Of a DNA stretch of 64,000 nt, positions 20,791 to 32,293 are shown one piece after another (position 1 is the first letter of the stretch; every line of letters starts with the position of its first letter). Below the pieces are notes generated by a model that was given only the letters and a program-made list of their open reading frames with translations, was not told where the DNA came from and did not search any database. Location: assembly GCA_021397845.1 (NCBI GenBank), contig CM038043.1, forward strand, positions 30,379,501 to 30,443,500, written 5' to 3'. Source of the stretch: Areca catechu. Taxonomy: Eukaryota > Streptophyta > Magnoliopsida > Arecales > Arecaceae. The position numbers and the translations under genes are program-made.

Positions 20791-22539
20791 TCAATGCACT
20801 GCTCATTTAGTGGATGCCTCGATATTCCTAGCTCTCAAAAGTGCCCCATTGTTGAGGAGCACCACCTAGCATGGTTTCTGATTTCTAATAATTTTTGACT
20901 GAGTGCGCTCTTGATGGGATGGACCTCGAGGCACCGTTCATGAGGGGATGAGAATTTATGGAGAACATTGATGCCCCTGGCTCTCTTTCCCAGGACTACT
21001 TGGTTCCCAAAAGGATGAAACCTGATGGGTGTTGGTTGGGTAGGTGAGTGATTGGATTTCTATCGGACTACCATAAAAGGAGAGAGGGGAGTAATGTGTT
21101 TCTGCAACACCTTCCAGCCACTCTAATACTGAAATGTTAGGGAGACCATTGTACTTGGACTCTAGTGGATGTTCCCGGGTCACAGGATTTCCTTTCTCAA
21201 TGGAGGGTTCTCCCTGTGAAGATTGTTTCATAGGCGAGTCAACTAGCAGCCACCTTAGAATGGGGAGCACCTAAAATGGTTGGTAGCATCATTGTGCTAT
21301 TGCCACAATAGTCGGTTGGTGTACTTAAGACCAGTGGCCAACTACATTGCCACGGGTATAACTGGTTGGTGGACATAACACAAGGAGGAGGGCTCAGGTT
21401 ATTTGCCCTATCATCCAAACTTTCCTCAAGGGGCACCTATGCCTAAATGTAAAGGCAGACAAGAAGCCCCCACCTCAGGTTGTAGGCAAAAGTACTGCCC
21501 AAGGATGCATGGGGGTCATTGCCCAGTCTCGCCAGTGAGCTTCCTTGACTTGCCGATTCCATGCCTTGTTGAGCGCTACTTCTCCCAGCAGAGCCATCAT
21601 ATATGGTTTTCATCATGCTAGCTTCACCCGGAGGAGGGGCGTGCTCATTACTCTAGTTATGCTTACCTTAGCAATATAGCTCCTCTGATGGCATTGTTAT
21701 AGGCCAGGGGGTGCCTGGCACCTTCACGCAGCACTTACTAGCAATCTTGCTATGAGTCAAGGCATGCTCGACCGCTATCAGGGCATGCACAAGGCTCCCT
21801 CCCAGCTTTATAGAAGAGCTCCAGAGTTTTAGAGTTCTCTAGTTCTTCGACAAGCATCATTATTGTTTTTCCTATTCTTTGGAAATAGCATCATCAACCA
21901 TGAGGCTATAAATCTATGTAAGCTAGCTGCAAGGTTATGAATATATGTAATTGAAACTTGTTAATGAAAATGGAAAAACACTTCAAATATTTCATGTTCT
22001 TATTTTTCACTTGTATTTGTTTGTGGCTAATTTATGCTTCGGACTTGGTGGGCTATGTCTTGCACTCTATATTTTGACAAATCTAATGAAAAATAGTGGG
22101 TATCTAATCAAGAAATGTCTCTAACCGAAATCCCTATCTGAGCTTCCCAGGCTTGCTTGGATTTTCATTTGATAGATTTTTCAAACTTCCAACCAAGGAT
22201 CCTTAATTGATGAGCCCTCGGGTTCCTTATCGTGAGTCCTCATCCAATGGGCCTTCATATTTCCAATTGAGGGACTTTTTGTGAAAGGCTCTCAATTTTT
22301 GACCAGAGTCTTTGCATGAACCCTGGACTTTTGACTAGGGGTCCTTCGTTCGGTAGACTTATGTTTCCCAATAGGGGGTTTCGAGCCCTTGGGTTCCTAG
22401 TCAAGGATCTTGTTTGTTGAGCCTTCTTAAAGAAGGCCTTGCTTGGTCAGAAAGAGTGAGCCCTTTCATTACTAACAAGCAATAGCTACATGCAAGAAAG
22501 AGAAGCATTTTTAGTTAATGAATAAGAAGCCACATTACT
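20791..22539. other. Tat 3' untranslated region
   Basis: Follows the end of Tat integrase in element orientation. I see no gene. A small imperfect repeat of GAGCCCTCGGGTTCC-like segments lies at about 22210-22440. Short ORFs here, such as minus 20956-21270, have no recognisable family. Confidence 0.45.
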
Positions 22540-25500
22540 GGTAAAACTTTCATAGGTTAGTTGCATTCCAAAGCCAGAGTATAGACTCCCATCCAGTTGC
22601 TTTAGCCAATATGTTTCTAGTCTAATGACTTCTTCCACTTGGTTAGACCCCTCCCAGTTCTAGGAGAGTTTACCTCTTTGGCTTGGTTAAGAGATCTCCA
22701 CTCGGCGTAGCACTAGGTCATCAACCTTGAATGCTTTATTTCAGACTTTGGCATTGAAATAGTGGGTGACCCTTTGTCAGTAAGTTGCCATTCTAACATG
22801 TGCTCTCTCATAAGCTGTATCTAGTAGATCTAGACCAGTGAGTCACATTTAAGAGTTGGTTTGCTCATCAAAGTTTACAACCTGTGCTAAAGGCACCTTG
22901 AGCTCAACAGGTATTACAACTTCGATCGCGAAGGCCAAGCTAAAGGCTATTTCTCCCTCAAGACTCAGCATCATTCGGTATGCCTAGAGCACGTGATGGA
23001 GTTCATCAACCCATGATCCATTAGCTGCACTGAGCCTTTTCTTGATCCCCTACAAGAGGGTTTGGTTAGTGACTTCCACCTCTCCTATAGCCAGGGGTGT
23101 GCTATAAAAGTGAGATGGTACGAGATTTCTTGTTCTTCATAGAACTCCTCAAATCTGGCTCTAACAAACTATTGTTCATTATCAATAATTAGTGCTTGGG
23201 GGATCTCGAAGTGGTTGATGATTGCCTTCCATACAAAGTCTATTATTCTGGACTTGGTAATATGAGCCAATGGCTCAGCCTCTACCCACTTCATAAAGTA
23301 GTCAACAGTATCCAACAAAAACTTTTGCTATCCAAAGCTAGTAGAAAAAGGCCAAGAATATTCCTCCCCCACTATGCAAAAGGTCATGGGGCATATATGG
23401 GAGTGATCAGAATTAGGGGAAGGCATTGAATGTTTGAGTTTCTTTGGCAAGCCTTGCACCACATGACAAAGTCCTCTAGATCTTTTTGTATAGTAGGCTA
23501 ATAAAAACCTTGTCAAAGTAGCTTATAAGCTAGTACCTTCTTTCCAATATGATCATCACATATCCTTTTGTGAACTTCTCTTAAAGCATACTTGACTTTC
23601 GAAGGTCGTAGGCACCTAAGTAGGGGTAAGGAAAATGATCTCTTATAGAGTTTTCCCTCATGCACAAAGTATTTGGAGGCTTGATATTTCACTGTATGGG
23701 CCTCCTCCGATCTGCTAGGAGTTTGTCATCTTCTAGGAAGTTGATCAGTGAATTGATCCAACAAGGTTCATTATCCACCTACATTATCATTGATGGTTCC
23801 TCTTGGTGTAATTGCTTCAAAGTAGGTACCCCATGGTAGTACCATTAGCATCATAGCCACCACTTTAGCTAGTGAGTTGGCTCAAGAGATTTCTTTGCTG
23901 GTGATCTATTAGGCTTTAAAGTGGTAGAAAGCAAAAGTCAACTCCTTGACCTTTTGAATATATTTCACCATACTTTTCTCTTGAGCCTTGTAATCACTAT
24001 TAACTTGCCCAACAATCAACTGGGAGTCACTGTAAACTTCCATATCTTATGCTCTAAACTCTTTGGCAATTTCAAGCCCTACAATCATAGCTTCATACTC
24101 AGCTCATTATTCATTGCTGGGAACTCAAAGCGAAGTGCATGCCCTATGATGATCTCTTCCGGGCTTACAATAATATTCCTATCCCAATCCTTTAAAGTTG
24201 GACGAACCATCTATATATACCTCCTAGGTGTGGGTAGGACCACAAGCATGATCTTGGGTTAGTGTCAATGACTTTGACTCTTCTAGTTCTGGTGGCACAT
24301 CAGAAATGTCATTCGACCAATAAATCAATCAATATTTGAGCCTTAATCGATGGTCAAGATAGAAATTTAACATCAAATTCAAAGAGTTCAATTGTCCATT
24401 TGGTAATGTGTCTGGAGGTATCGAGTTGATAGAGGTTGCTTTTAATGGGTTGATAGGTCAGGAGGGTAATGGTATGTACTTGGAAGTATTGTCGAAGTTT
24501 TTGAGCGATGATGAGATGCACATAGACCATCTTCTCCATCTTTGAATATTAGGTTTCCACATCCCTTAAGATTCAACTAATATAATATATTAGTTTCTGG
24601 ATCTTGTCCCTTTCCTGTATCAACACTGCACCCATTGCCAAAGGAGAGGCTGCCAAATATAGAACAACTCCTTGCCTAGGTCTAGTTTACCAAGTAATGG
24701 TGGAGAGCTAAGATAGGATTTGATGCCACCGAAGGCCCTTTGGTATTCCTCTATCCACTAAAAATTCTTTGGCTACATCAAAGTCTAAAGAATGGGAGGC
24801 ACCACTCGATTGATTTGGAGACAAATCAATTTAGTACAATGATCCTTCTAGTGAGATGTTGGATGTCTTTCATTATCCTTGGGGTGCTCATATCATAGAC
24901 TGCCTTGATTTTCTTTGGATTAGCTTTCATCCCCTTATTGGAGATCATGAAGCACTTTGAAGGTGTACTTAGCAAGATTCAGCTTCATTTGGTACTTTCA
25001 AAGGATGGTGAAGGTTTCTTGAAGGACACCAATGTGAGTTTTAGTAACTTTGCACTTGACAAGCATGTCACCATGTATACCTCCAGGTTTCGCCTGATCT
25101 AGTCCTTGAAGACTTTGTTCACTAGGTGCTGGTAAGTGGCACCTATATTTTTCAAGCCAAATGGCATGATCCAATAACAAAAAAGTCCTCAGTTAGTAAT
25201 AAAAGTAATTTTCTCATCTTCAAGAGCCATTCGAATTTGGTTATACCAAGAAAAGGCATCCAAGAAACTAAGGAGATCATGGCCTGAGGTGGTATCCACC
25301 ATATGATCAATCCTTGGTAATGGATAACCATCATTTGGGCCTCTCGGTTGAGGTCAGTGAAGTTTATATAGATCAGCCATTTCCTATCACCTTTTTCACC
25401 ATGACCATGTTAGAGATCCACTCAGGATTTTTAGCTTTCCTGATGAAACAAGCTTCAAGTAGCTTATTGACCTCTTCGATTATTGCCTTTTAATGCTTGG

Positions 25501-25547
25501 GCATAAAGCTCTGTTTCTTTTATTTAATGGGACAACACATTGGATCT
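22540..25547 (-). pseudogene. pol: Tat pol: RT, RNase H, second RNase H, integrase (decayed)
   Basis: Reading right to left in shifting frames: an RT approach with EEVNKLLEACFIRKAKNPEW (about 25480-25410), FTDLN near 25365, and a damaged active site near 25070 where a frameshift removes the YVDD motif; RNase H with KLRQYFQVHTITLLTYQP and TKWTIELFEFDVKFL (24540-24354); a second RNase H-like stretch with VYSDSQLIVGQVNSDYKAQE (about 24050-23960); integrase with CDDHIGKKVLA, VMWCKACQ and DYFMKWVEAEPLA (about 23570-23250) and a C-terminal module with DDLVLRRVE near 22710. Two RNase H-like regions and this integrase wording are typical of the Tat lineage. Many stops; not functional. The upstream half is beyond the Sirevirus insertion. 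Confidence 0.88.
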
Positions 25548-25552
25548 ACCTT
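25548..25552. other. Left target duplication of the Sirevirus (ACCTT)
   Basis: ACCTT immediately before TGTTGACC; the exact copy is at 45745-45749. Confidence 0.93.
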
Positions 25553-26983
25553 TGTTGACCCCTGGAATGATTTTGATGATAACCAAACATTGGAACATGC
25601 ATTTAATTACTAACTCTTTCCAACTGTTTTCTAAGTTTTTGTAGGATGTTTTAAATGAAAGACTACTCTTCCTACAACCTTGGTGTATGACAAGTTTATT
25701 TTGTAAAACTGTATTTTGTAATGTATAGCCCAAAGAAAAATCAACTACATATTTATGAAAATGGTCTATATTTCATGTATTTTTCAAGTATAAATCTCTT
25801 AGAATTAAGTTTGATGGAGTTGGAGAGCTTCTAGACTTGATTGAATGCCTTTGGAAGAATTCTAAGAAGTTTGGAAAGTTTTTGAATATAAGTCACTTGA
25901 GCCAACTCATTGTAGAAGAGCTGACTCGAGGTTTGGCATGACAAGCAGTATTCTGGCATGCAAACATTCGAGCTGACTCGAGTTTGAAGAGTTGACTCTG
26001 GCAGAGCATGATTTTTGAAGTTCTGATAATTCGAGCCAGCTCGAGAGAACCGAGCCGACTTGACCAAAGTGAAAATTTCTCAAACAGATAGGTGAGTCGA
26101 CTTGAGTCTAAAGAGTCGACACTTCCAGAGTTCAGAAAATCTCAGTTCAGAAGAACCAGCCAGGCGAGCCGACTCGAAGCAGAAGAGCCAACTTGACTAG
26201 AGTAAAGTTTTAACCTACCTAAGGAATCGAGCCAACTCGAGTGATAATTCCAAGTGAGTAACGGCTAGTTCCAGAACTTTCTTTTTGAATTCAAAATGAT
26301 CTCCAACAATCATATTTCAAATCCCAACGGTCTACAACAGCTATAACCTCCTAAAATCAGTTAACAGGAATATATTTAAGAGATTTGAATCACTTTTAAA
26401 GATATAGATGAGTAGTGAATGAGAAATCAATGAGCTTTTGAAAGAATACTCAAGAGAGCATTCAAGAGAGAACTCAAGACCACACCTAACTTCCATCTAA
26501 ATTCTTAAGGCATTAATTAAAGAAGCTTGAAGCCTTAAAGTACATTCAAAGAGCAATCAAGAGGGCTTCTCAAGTGTTACAACTACAACCATTCGATAAC
26601 TTCAGTTTGTCATAGAGTTGCTTTGAGTTTTCTACTCTTTGTTTAAACTGCACTAAGTATGGCAGGGGCTGTAACTTGGATTTGTAAAGGTTTTTGGTGA
26701 GCCTTTGAAAATCAAGAATGGTTTGTTAGTGAGCCCAGTTAAAACTAACATTGTATTGGATTTTTGATGAGCCCAGGATAAAACCAAGTTTGAGTTTTGG
26801 ATTGTGAGCCCTTGAAAACAATCCGACTGTATTCCGAGGGTGAATATAGTAGAAATCCCAATGGTATCTTGGAAAGTGGACGTAGGAGCTAGGTTGCTCC
26901 GAACCATTATAAAATCTGTTGTGTTTGTGATTGTGTTTCTTATGTTCTCATTTGCTTCCGCATTAGTTATTTAACTCACAACA
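25553..26983 (+). repeat. 5' LTR of Sirevirus, left part
   Basis: Begins TGTTGACCCC and matches 44201 onward. It is interrupted at 26983 by the tandem gag-only array. It contains degenerate GAGCCGACTCGAG-like motifs at about 25900-26240. Confidence 0.93.
26979..26983. other. Left target duplication of the tandem array (CAACA)
   Basis: CAACA before TGTTGACC, with the copy at 36113-36117 after the last LTR. Confidence 0.85.
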
Positions 26984-28168
26984 TGTTGACCCTAGGATTG
27001 ATTTTGATGATTACAAAATATTGATGCATGATTATGTTACTAATTATCCTTGTAAAGATTGTTTTTGTAGAGTATCATAGATTTAGAGGATGTTTGAAGT
27101 AGTTTGGAAGAAGTTTGGAGTGGTTTGGAAGCATTTGAAGAAGTTCAGCTCGAGCCGACTCTTTCAGAATGGCAGAACTGTAATTATTCAATCAAAATAA
27201 CTCCAGAATGGCAAAACTATAATTATTCAAGCCGACTCAAGCTTGGAGAGCTGACTCGTCCAGAACTTTTATTTGGATTGTCTGAGACTTAGAGCCGACT
27301 CGTCCAGAACTTTTATTTGGGTTGTCTGAGAGTTCAAGCTGACTCTTGGACCACGAGTCGACTCGAGTAACGAGTTCTAGCATTCCAATGGCTAGTTGTA
27401 GAAATTATTTTTTTCATTCCAACGGTTCCTAACGATCATATTTCGATTCCCAAGGCACTCCAATGGTCAAAACAACACGGGAACACTTCCAAAACTTATA
27501 TATGATGGATCAAAGTGAAGAAAAAGAAGAGTGATTGAAGATGGGAAGAGAAATTGAAGAAAAAGGGTTTTACAAGTTTATATTTCAGATTTTAGAGAGA
27601 GTTTTAATGTTCAAATTCAAGAGAGGGTTCTTCACTTCCTATTACAACTCTTAAAACTTTATTTGAAGAAAGAGGAGAGCTTAGAAGAGCTACATTCAAC
27701 GAGCTAAAGCGGCAACCATCTACTTTTTGGGAGTTTGTATTTTATATTGTATTGTTTACTTGTTTTACTTTAGTTTGGATTTTTGGTTAGCCCATTGCAA
27801 AACCATGTTTGGGTTTCTTGGTGACCCCCATATAAAACCAAGAGTGGGTTTCTTCGGTGAGCCCGGTGTAAAAATCAAAGGGAGTTGGGTTTGGATTGTG
27901 ATCCCGAAAAATAATTCGACTGTATTCTAGGAAGAATATAGTGGAAATCCCAAGTGGTATCTTGGATAGTGGACATAGGAGCGGGTTTCTCCAAACCACT
28001 CTAAACCTCTTGTGTTCGTGATTGTGTTCTTCTTGCTTTATTACTTTTACTTAATTACTTCCGCATTGCATTTTGCACCACAACACCAAAAGAGTTTTAA
28101 AAAGCACATACTTGCAAAAGTTTTTTAATCCCAATTCACCCCCCTCTTGGGAAGCCACCTAGGCAACA
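26984..28168 (+). repeat. LTR 1 of the tandem array
   Basis: 1185 bp, TGTTGACCC to GGCAACA. It has three GCCGAC motifs at about 27140-27300 and a TATA-like TTATATATG at 27496. Confidence 0.92.
27140..27504 (+). promoter_or_regulatory. GCCGAC cluster and TATA box, LTR 1
   Basis: GAGCCGACTC-type motifs followed by TTATATATG at 27496-27504. GCCGAC is the core of the plant DRE/CRT element bound by DREB/CBF factors; whether it works here is untested. Confidence 0.45.
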
Positions 28169-28170
28169 AG

Positions 28171-28182
28171 TGGTATCAGAGC
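28171..28182 (+). other. Primer-binding site, gag-only unit 1
   Basis: TGGTATCAGAGC two bases after the LTR end at 28168. Confidence 0.92.
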
Positions 28183-28215
28183 AGTGTCTCTGAATTATAC
28201 TTAGAGTAAAGATTA

Positions 28216-29817
28216 ATGGCTACCCAAATGAGCACACATCTTGCCGAACGGCAATGTTCTACACAACCACCACTTTTTATCGGCACAAATTATAGCTATT
28301 GAAAAGCACGCATGAAAATTTATATTCAAGCTATAGATTTTAAATTATGAAAAATTATCTTAAGAAAACCTTCCACTCCCATGATAAATGTTGATGACAT
28401 AAATATTCCAAAACCGGAATTGGATTGGAATGTTTATGAAATGCAAATGGGAGAGTTGAATGCAAGAGCAATGAACCTCTTGTATTGTGCTTTAGATGCA
28501 AATGAATTTAACCGGATTTATACTTGCACATCGATAAAAGAAATTTGGGATAAACTTGAAATCACTCATGAAGGCACGACACAAGTTAGAAACTCCAAGA
28601 TCAATATGCTCATGCATGATTATGAAATGTTTAAAATAGAACATCATGAATCTATTTCTGAAATATTTTCAAGGTTTACTAACATTACTAATAGTTTGAA
28701 AAGTTTTGGTAGAATATGTTCTATTACAGATATGGTTAAAAAGACTATTCGATCTTTGCCAAAAATTTGGGATGCTAAAGTAACTGCAATTCAAGAGCCA
28801 AAAAATCTAAATAATCTACCATTAGAAGAGCTTCTCGGATCACTCATCACTCATGAACTCATAATGAAGCGTCGAAGTGAAGACGGAGAAAAGAAAAAGA
28901 AAACAATTGCACTCAAGGTGACTACAGAAGAAAATTTAAAAGAGTTCACAAGTTCATCATCCAAAGAGGAGCAAGATGAAGATAAATTATCCCTGGTTAT
29001 GAAAAAGTTTAAAAAATTTATGGGTAAGGGCACATTCAGAAAAAAGAAGAAGTTTATAGCTAAGGGGAAGCCATACAAAGAGAAAGAAAAGAAAAAGAAG
29101 GCATCAGCAGCCACTTGGAGCGACAGCAAAGATTCAAGCTCAAGTGATAATATAAAGCAATCAAAAACTGCCAACACATGCTTTACGGTTCTACAAAAAA
29201 AGGTAAATTCTGTACCTAACTCAGAATTTACATTTGATGAACTTAATGATGATTTTTATGATTTATTTTCCGAATATAAAAAGTTAGGAACTAAGCATCA
29301 AATCTTAAAACTATCATATGATATGCCTCAAAATGAAAGAAATGATGCTTTGGAAAAATATCATGTTTTGCAAATTGAATTAAATTCTATTTCTGAAAAT
29401 TGCAAAACTCTTCAAAAAGAAAAGATGGAATATCTTGAAAAGAATGAAGTATTTCATGAAGAAAATCAAAGATTGCAAAAAGAAAATTAGAAACTCTAGC
29501 CTTTAGTAGATAAATTGACTTTATGTTCAGATAAGTTTGAGTTATTATTAAGCAATCAAAGATATTCAAGTAATAGAGCAGAAATTATTTGTAATTCAAA
29601 TTCCAATCTTGTTGAAAGAAATATTTTAACTCAAAACAAAATTCAAAAATCTAATGTTGTTTATTTTTATTGTAAAAGAGTTGGGCATAAAGCTTATATT
29701 TGTAATTTTACAAAGAAAAAGAAAAATAATGTAAAGAAAGTTTGGATTCCAAAAGGAACCACATGTACTAACTCTAATGGACCCAAAAAGATTTGGGTAA
29801 CAAAAATATCCACTTAG
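28216..29817 (+). pseudogene. gag: Copia Gag, unit 1
   Basis: Starts MATQMSTHLAERQ. The conserved copia gag region includes LFIGTNYSY, EIWDKLEITHEGT and SKINMLMHDYEMF. In-frame TGA codons at 28300-28302 and 28348-28350 replace tryptophans expected from the Sirevirus gag (YWKARMKIYI, LWN). The C-terminal half is a Lys/Glu-rich coiled coil. Near the end a zinc knuckle has lost its first cysteine (FYCKRVGHKAYIC), followed by WIPKGT and a stop at 29815. Two more TAGs lie at 29488 and 29497. The longest open piece is 28381-29490. No pol follows. Confidence 0.88.
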
Positions 29818-30870
29818 CTATTTTGCAGGTTTGTCATGTAGCCCATCATAAGAAAAAGAAGATTGCAATGATAAAGTGGCTATGCAAGGCATGAAGTAGG
29901 ATGGAAGAGCAAGTCTTCATCCTTAAGTTAGAGCAAGTGGACTAATGGTTTGTAGAAATAATGGCAAATGGAAGATTATTCATATTGGTATAATTTACTC
30001 AAACCCTTCCTTACTTTTTGATATATGTAATACTTGTCATTTACTTGAAGCAATTTGCTATGTTTATTATATTTGATGCTTCAAGATGAGTTAAATGTCA
30101 ACTATGTAATAGTTACTAGTATTCTTGATCATGTGAAATTCATTGAACTTTGTCTTGAAATATTTTGAATGTTTAAGGTATGTTTGATATTCAAGTATTG
30201 TGGCAATGAACCATGAAATCAAGAGTTCTAGCTTACTCTAGCATAGATAATTTGAGATGTGATAGCATACTTAATATTTTAAATTGATCATGAGTATAGA
30301 TTGATTTTGATGATTTTATAAACTCATGACTTTAATTCTTCTGTTGATATTTATTTATTTTTATTGATACCATGTTTTACATTACTCTCTTGCATGAATG
30401 CTTAGAATGAATGTGAAAGATAGAGGAGTGTATATGCTAGATAAAAGAAGAATTAAGAATCATAATACCCGCAACCATTAGTATTTGTAACAATTGATAG
30501 CATAAAGAAAGGGAGAGAAAAAGAGAAATTATTGATAAGAATATGAAGGAAATAAAAATAAGGTGAAATTATCTCAAAAAATCCTAATATTCTTGTGGTA
30601 TTGTAAAATCATTGATTAGTATCCCCTTAAAGAATGGTTAAGAATACTTTTTGTTGATGTCAAAAAGGGGGAGAGATATAAGGTGTCATGAAAATGAACA
30701 TTTGAAAAGAGAGAAATTTTATTTTTGAAATATATTGATAAATTAAGGGAGAGATTATTGCTTATATGATACTTGTTAAGTTACAAGAAATACAATCTTT
30801 TATAAAGTTAATTTTGTGCTAAAATTCTTTTTCATGTCCAATATTTTGTCGTCATCAAAAAGGGAGAAAT
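29818..30870 (+). other. Non-coding tail of gag-only unit 1
   Basis: AT-rich, no gene. Purine tracts occur at about 30510, 30655 (AAAAAGGGGGAGAGATA) and directly before LTR 2 (AAAAAGGGAGAAAT at 30857-30870). Confidence 0.8.
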
Positions 30871-32246
30871 TGTTGACCCTAGGATTGATTTTGATGATTA
30901 CAAAACATTGACGTAAAATTATATTACTAATTATCCTTGTAAAGATTGTTTTTGTAGAGTATCATAGATTTAGAAGATGTTTGAAGTAGTTTGGAAGAAG
31001 TTTGGAGTGGTTTGGAAGCATTTGAAGAAGTTTAGCTCGAGCCGACCCATGGATCAAGAGGTGACTCTTTCAGAATGGCAGAACTGTAATTATTCTATCA
31101 AAATGACTCCAGAATGGCGAAACTGTAATTATTCGAGCGGATTCAAGCATTATTCGAGCGGATTCAAGCTTGAAGAGCCGACTCGTCCAAAACTTTTATT
31201 TGAATTGTTTGAGACTTCGAGCCGACTCGTCCAAAACTTTTATTTGGATTGTTTGAGACTTCGAGCCGACTCGTCCAAAACTTTTATTTGGATTGTTTGA
31301 GACTTCGAGCCGACTCTTGGATCTCGAGTCGACTCGAGTAACGAGTTCTGGCACTTGTTTGAGACTTCGAGCCGACTCGTCCAGAACTTTTATTTGGATT
31401 ATTTGAGACTTCGAGCCGACTCATGGACCTCGAGTCGACTCGAGTAACGAGTTCTGGCACTCCAACGGCTAGTTGCAAAAATTATTTTTTTCATTCCAAC
31501 GGTTCTAAACGGTCATATTTCGATTTTCAAGGCACTCCAACGATCAAAACAACACGGGAACACTTCCAAAACATATATATGATGGATCAAAGTGAAGAAA
31601 AGGAAGAGTGATTGAAGATAGGAAGAGAAATTGAAGAAAAAGGGTTTTTCAAGTTTATATTTCAGATTTTGGAGAGAGCTTCAATGTTCAAATTCAAGAG
31701 AGGGTTCTTTACTTCCTATCACAACTCATGAAGCTTTATTTGAAGAAAGAGGAGAGCTTAGAAGAGCTACATTCAACGAGCTAAAGCGGCAACCATCTAC
31801 TCTTTGGGAGTTTGTATTTTTTGTTGCATTGTTTACTTGTTTTACTTTAGTTTGGATTTTTGGTTAGCCCATTGCAAAACCAAGTTTGGGATTCTTGGTG
31901 ACCCCCATATGAAACCAAGAGTGGGTTTCTTTGTTGAGGCCGGTGTAAAAATCAAAGGGCGTTGGGTTTGGATTATGATCCCGAAAAAATAATCCGACTG
32001 TATTCTAGGAAGAATATAGTGGAAATCCTAAGTAGTATCTTGGGTAGTGGACGTAGGAGCGGGTTTCTCCGAACCACTCAAAATCTCTTGTATTCGTGAT
32101 TGTGTTCTTCTTGCTTTATTACTTTTACTTAATTACTTCCGCATTGCATTTTGCACCACAACACCAAAAGAGTTTTAAAAAGCACATACCTGCAAAAGTT
32201 TTTTAATCCCAATTCACCCCCCTCTTGGGAAGCCACATGGGCAACA
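30871..32246 (+). repeat. LTR 2 (central) of the tandem array
   Basis: 1376 bp, about 190-215 bp longer than its neighbours because of 44-bp and larger tandem duplications at 31130-31456. It is flanked on the left by a purine tract and on the right by a primer site, as expected for a central LTR. Confidence 0.92.
31035..31580 (+). promoter_or_regulatory. Seven GCCGAC motifs upstream of TATA, LTR 2
   Basis: GCCGAC at about 31041, 31177, 31221, 31265, 31309, 31371 and 31415, most within GAGCCGACTCG on 44-bp units, then TATATAT at 31574-31580. The position suits an upstream activating region. Copy number is higher than in LTR 1 (three) or LTR 3 (four). Confidence 0.5.
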
Positions 32247-32248
32247 AG

Positions 32249-32260
32249 TGGTATTAGAGC
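32249..32260 (+). other. Primer-binding site, gag-only unit 2 (one mismatch)
   Basis: TGGTATTAGAGC: C-to-T against the usual TGGTATCAGAGC. Confidence 0.85.
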
Positions 32261-32293
32261 AGTGTCTCTGAATTATACTTAGAGGAAAGATTA

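Noticed and set aside
20956..21270. Minus-strand ORF of 104 codons as a possible host gene
   Set aside because: No recognisable motif, no promoter or neighbours, inside the Tat 3' region; the size is within chance for this length of sequence.
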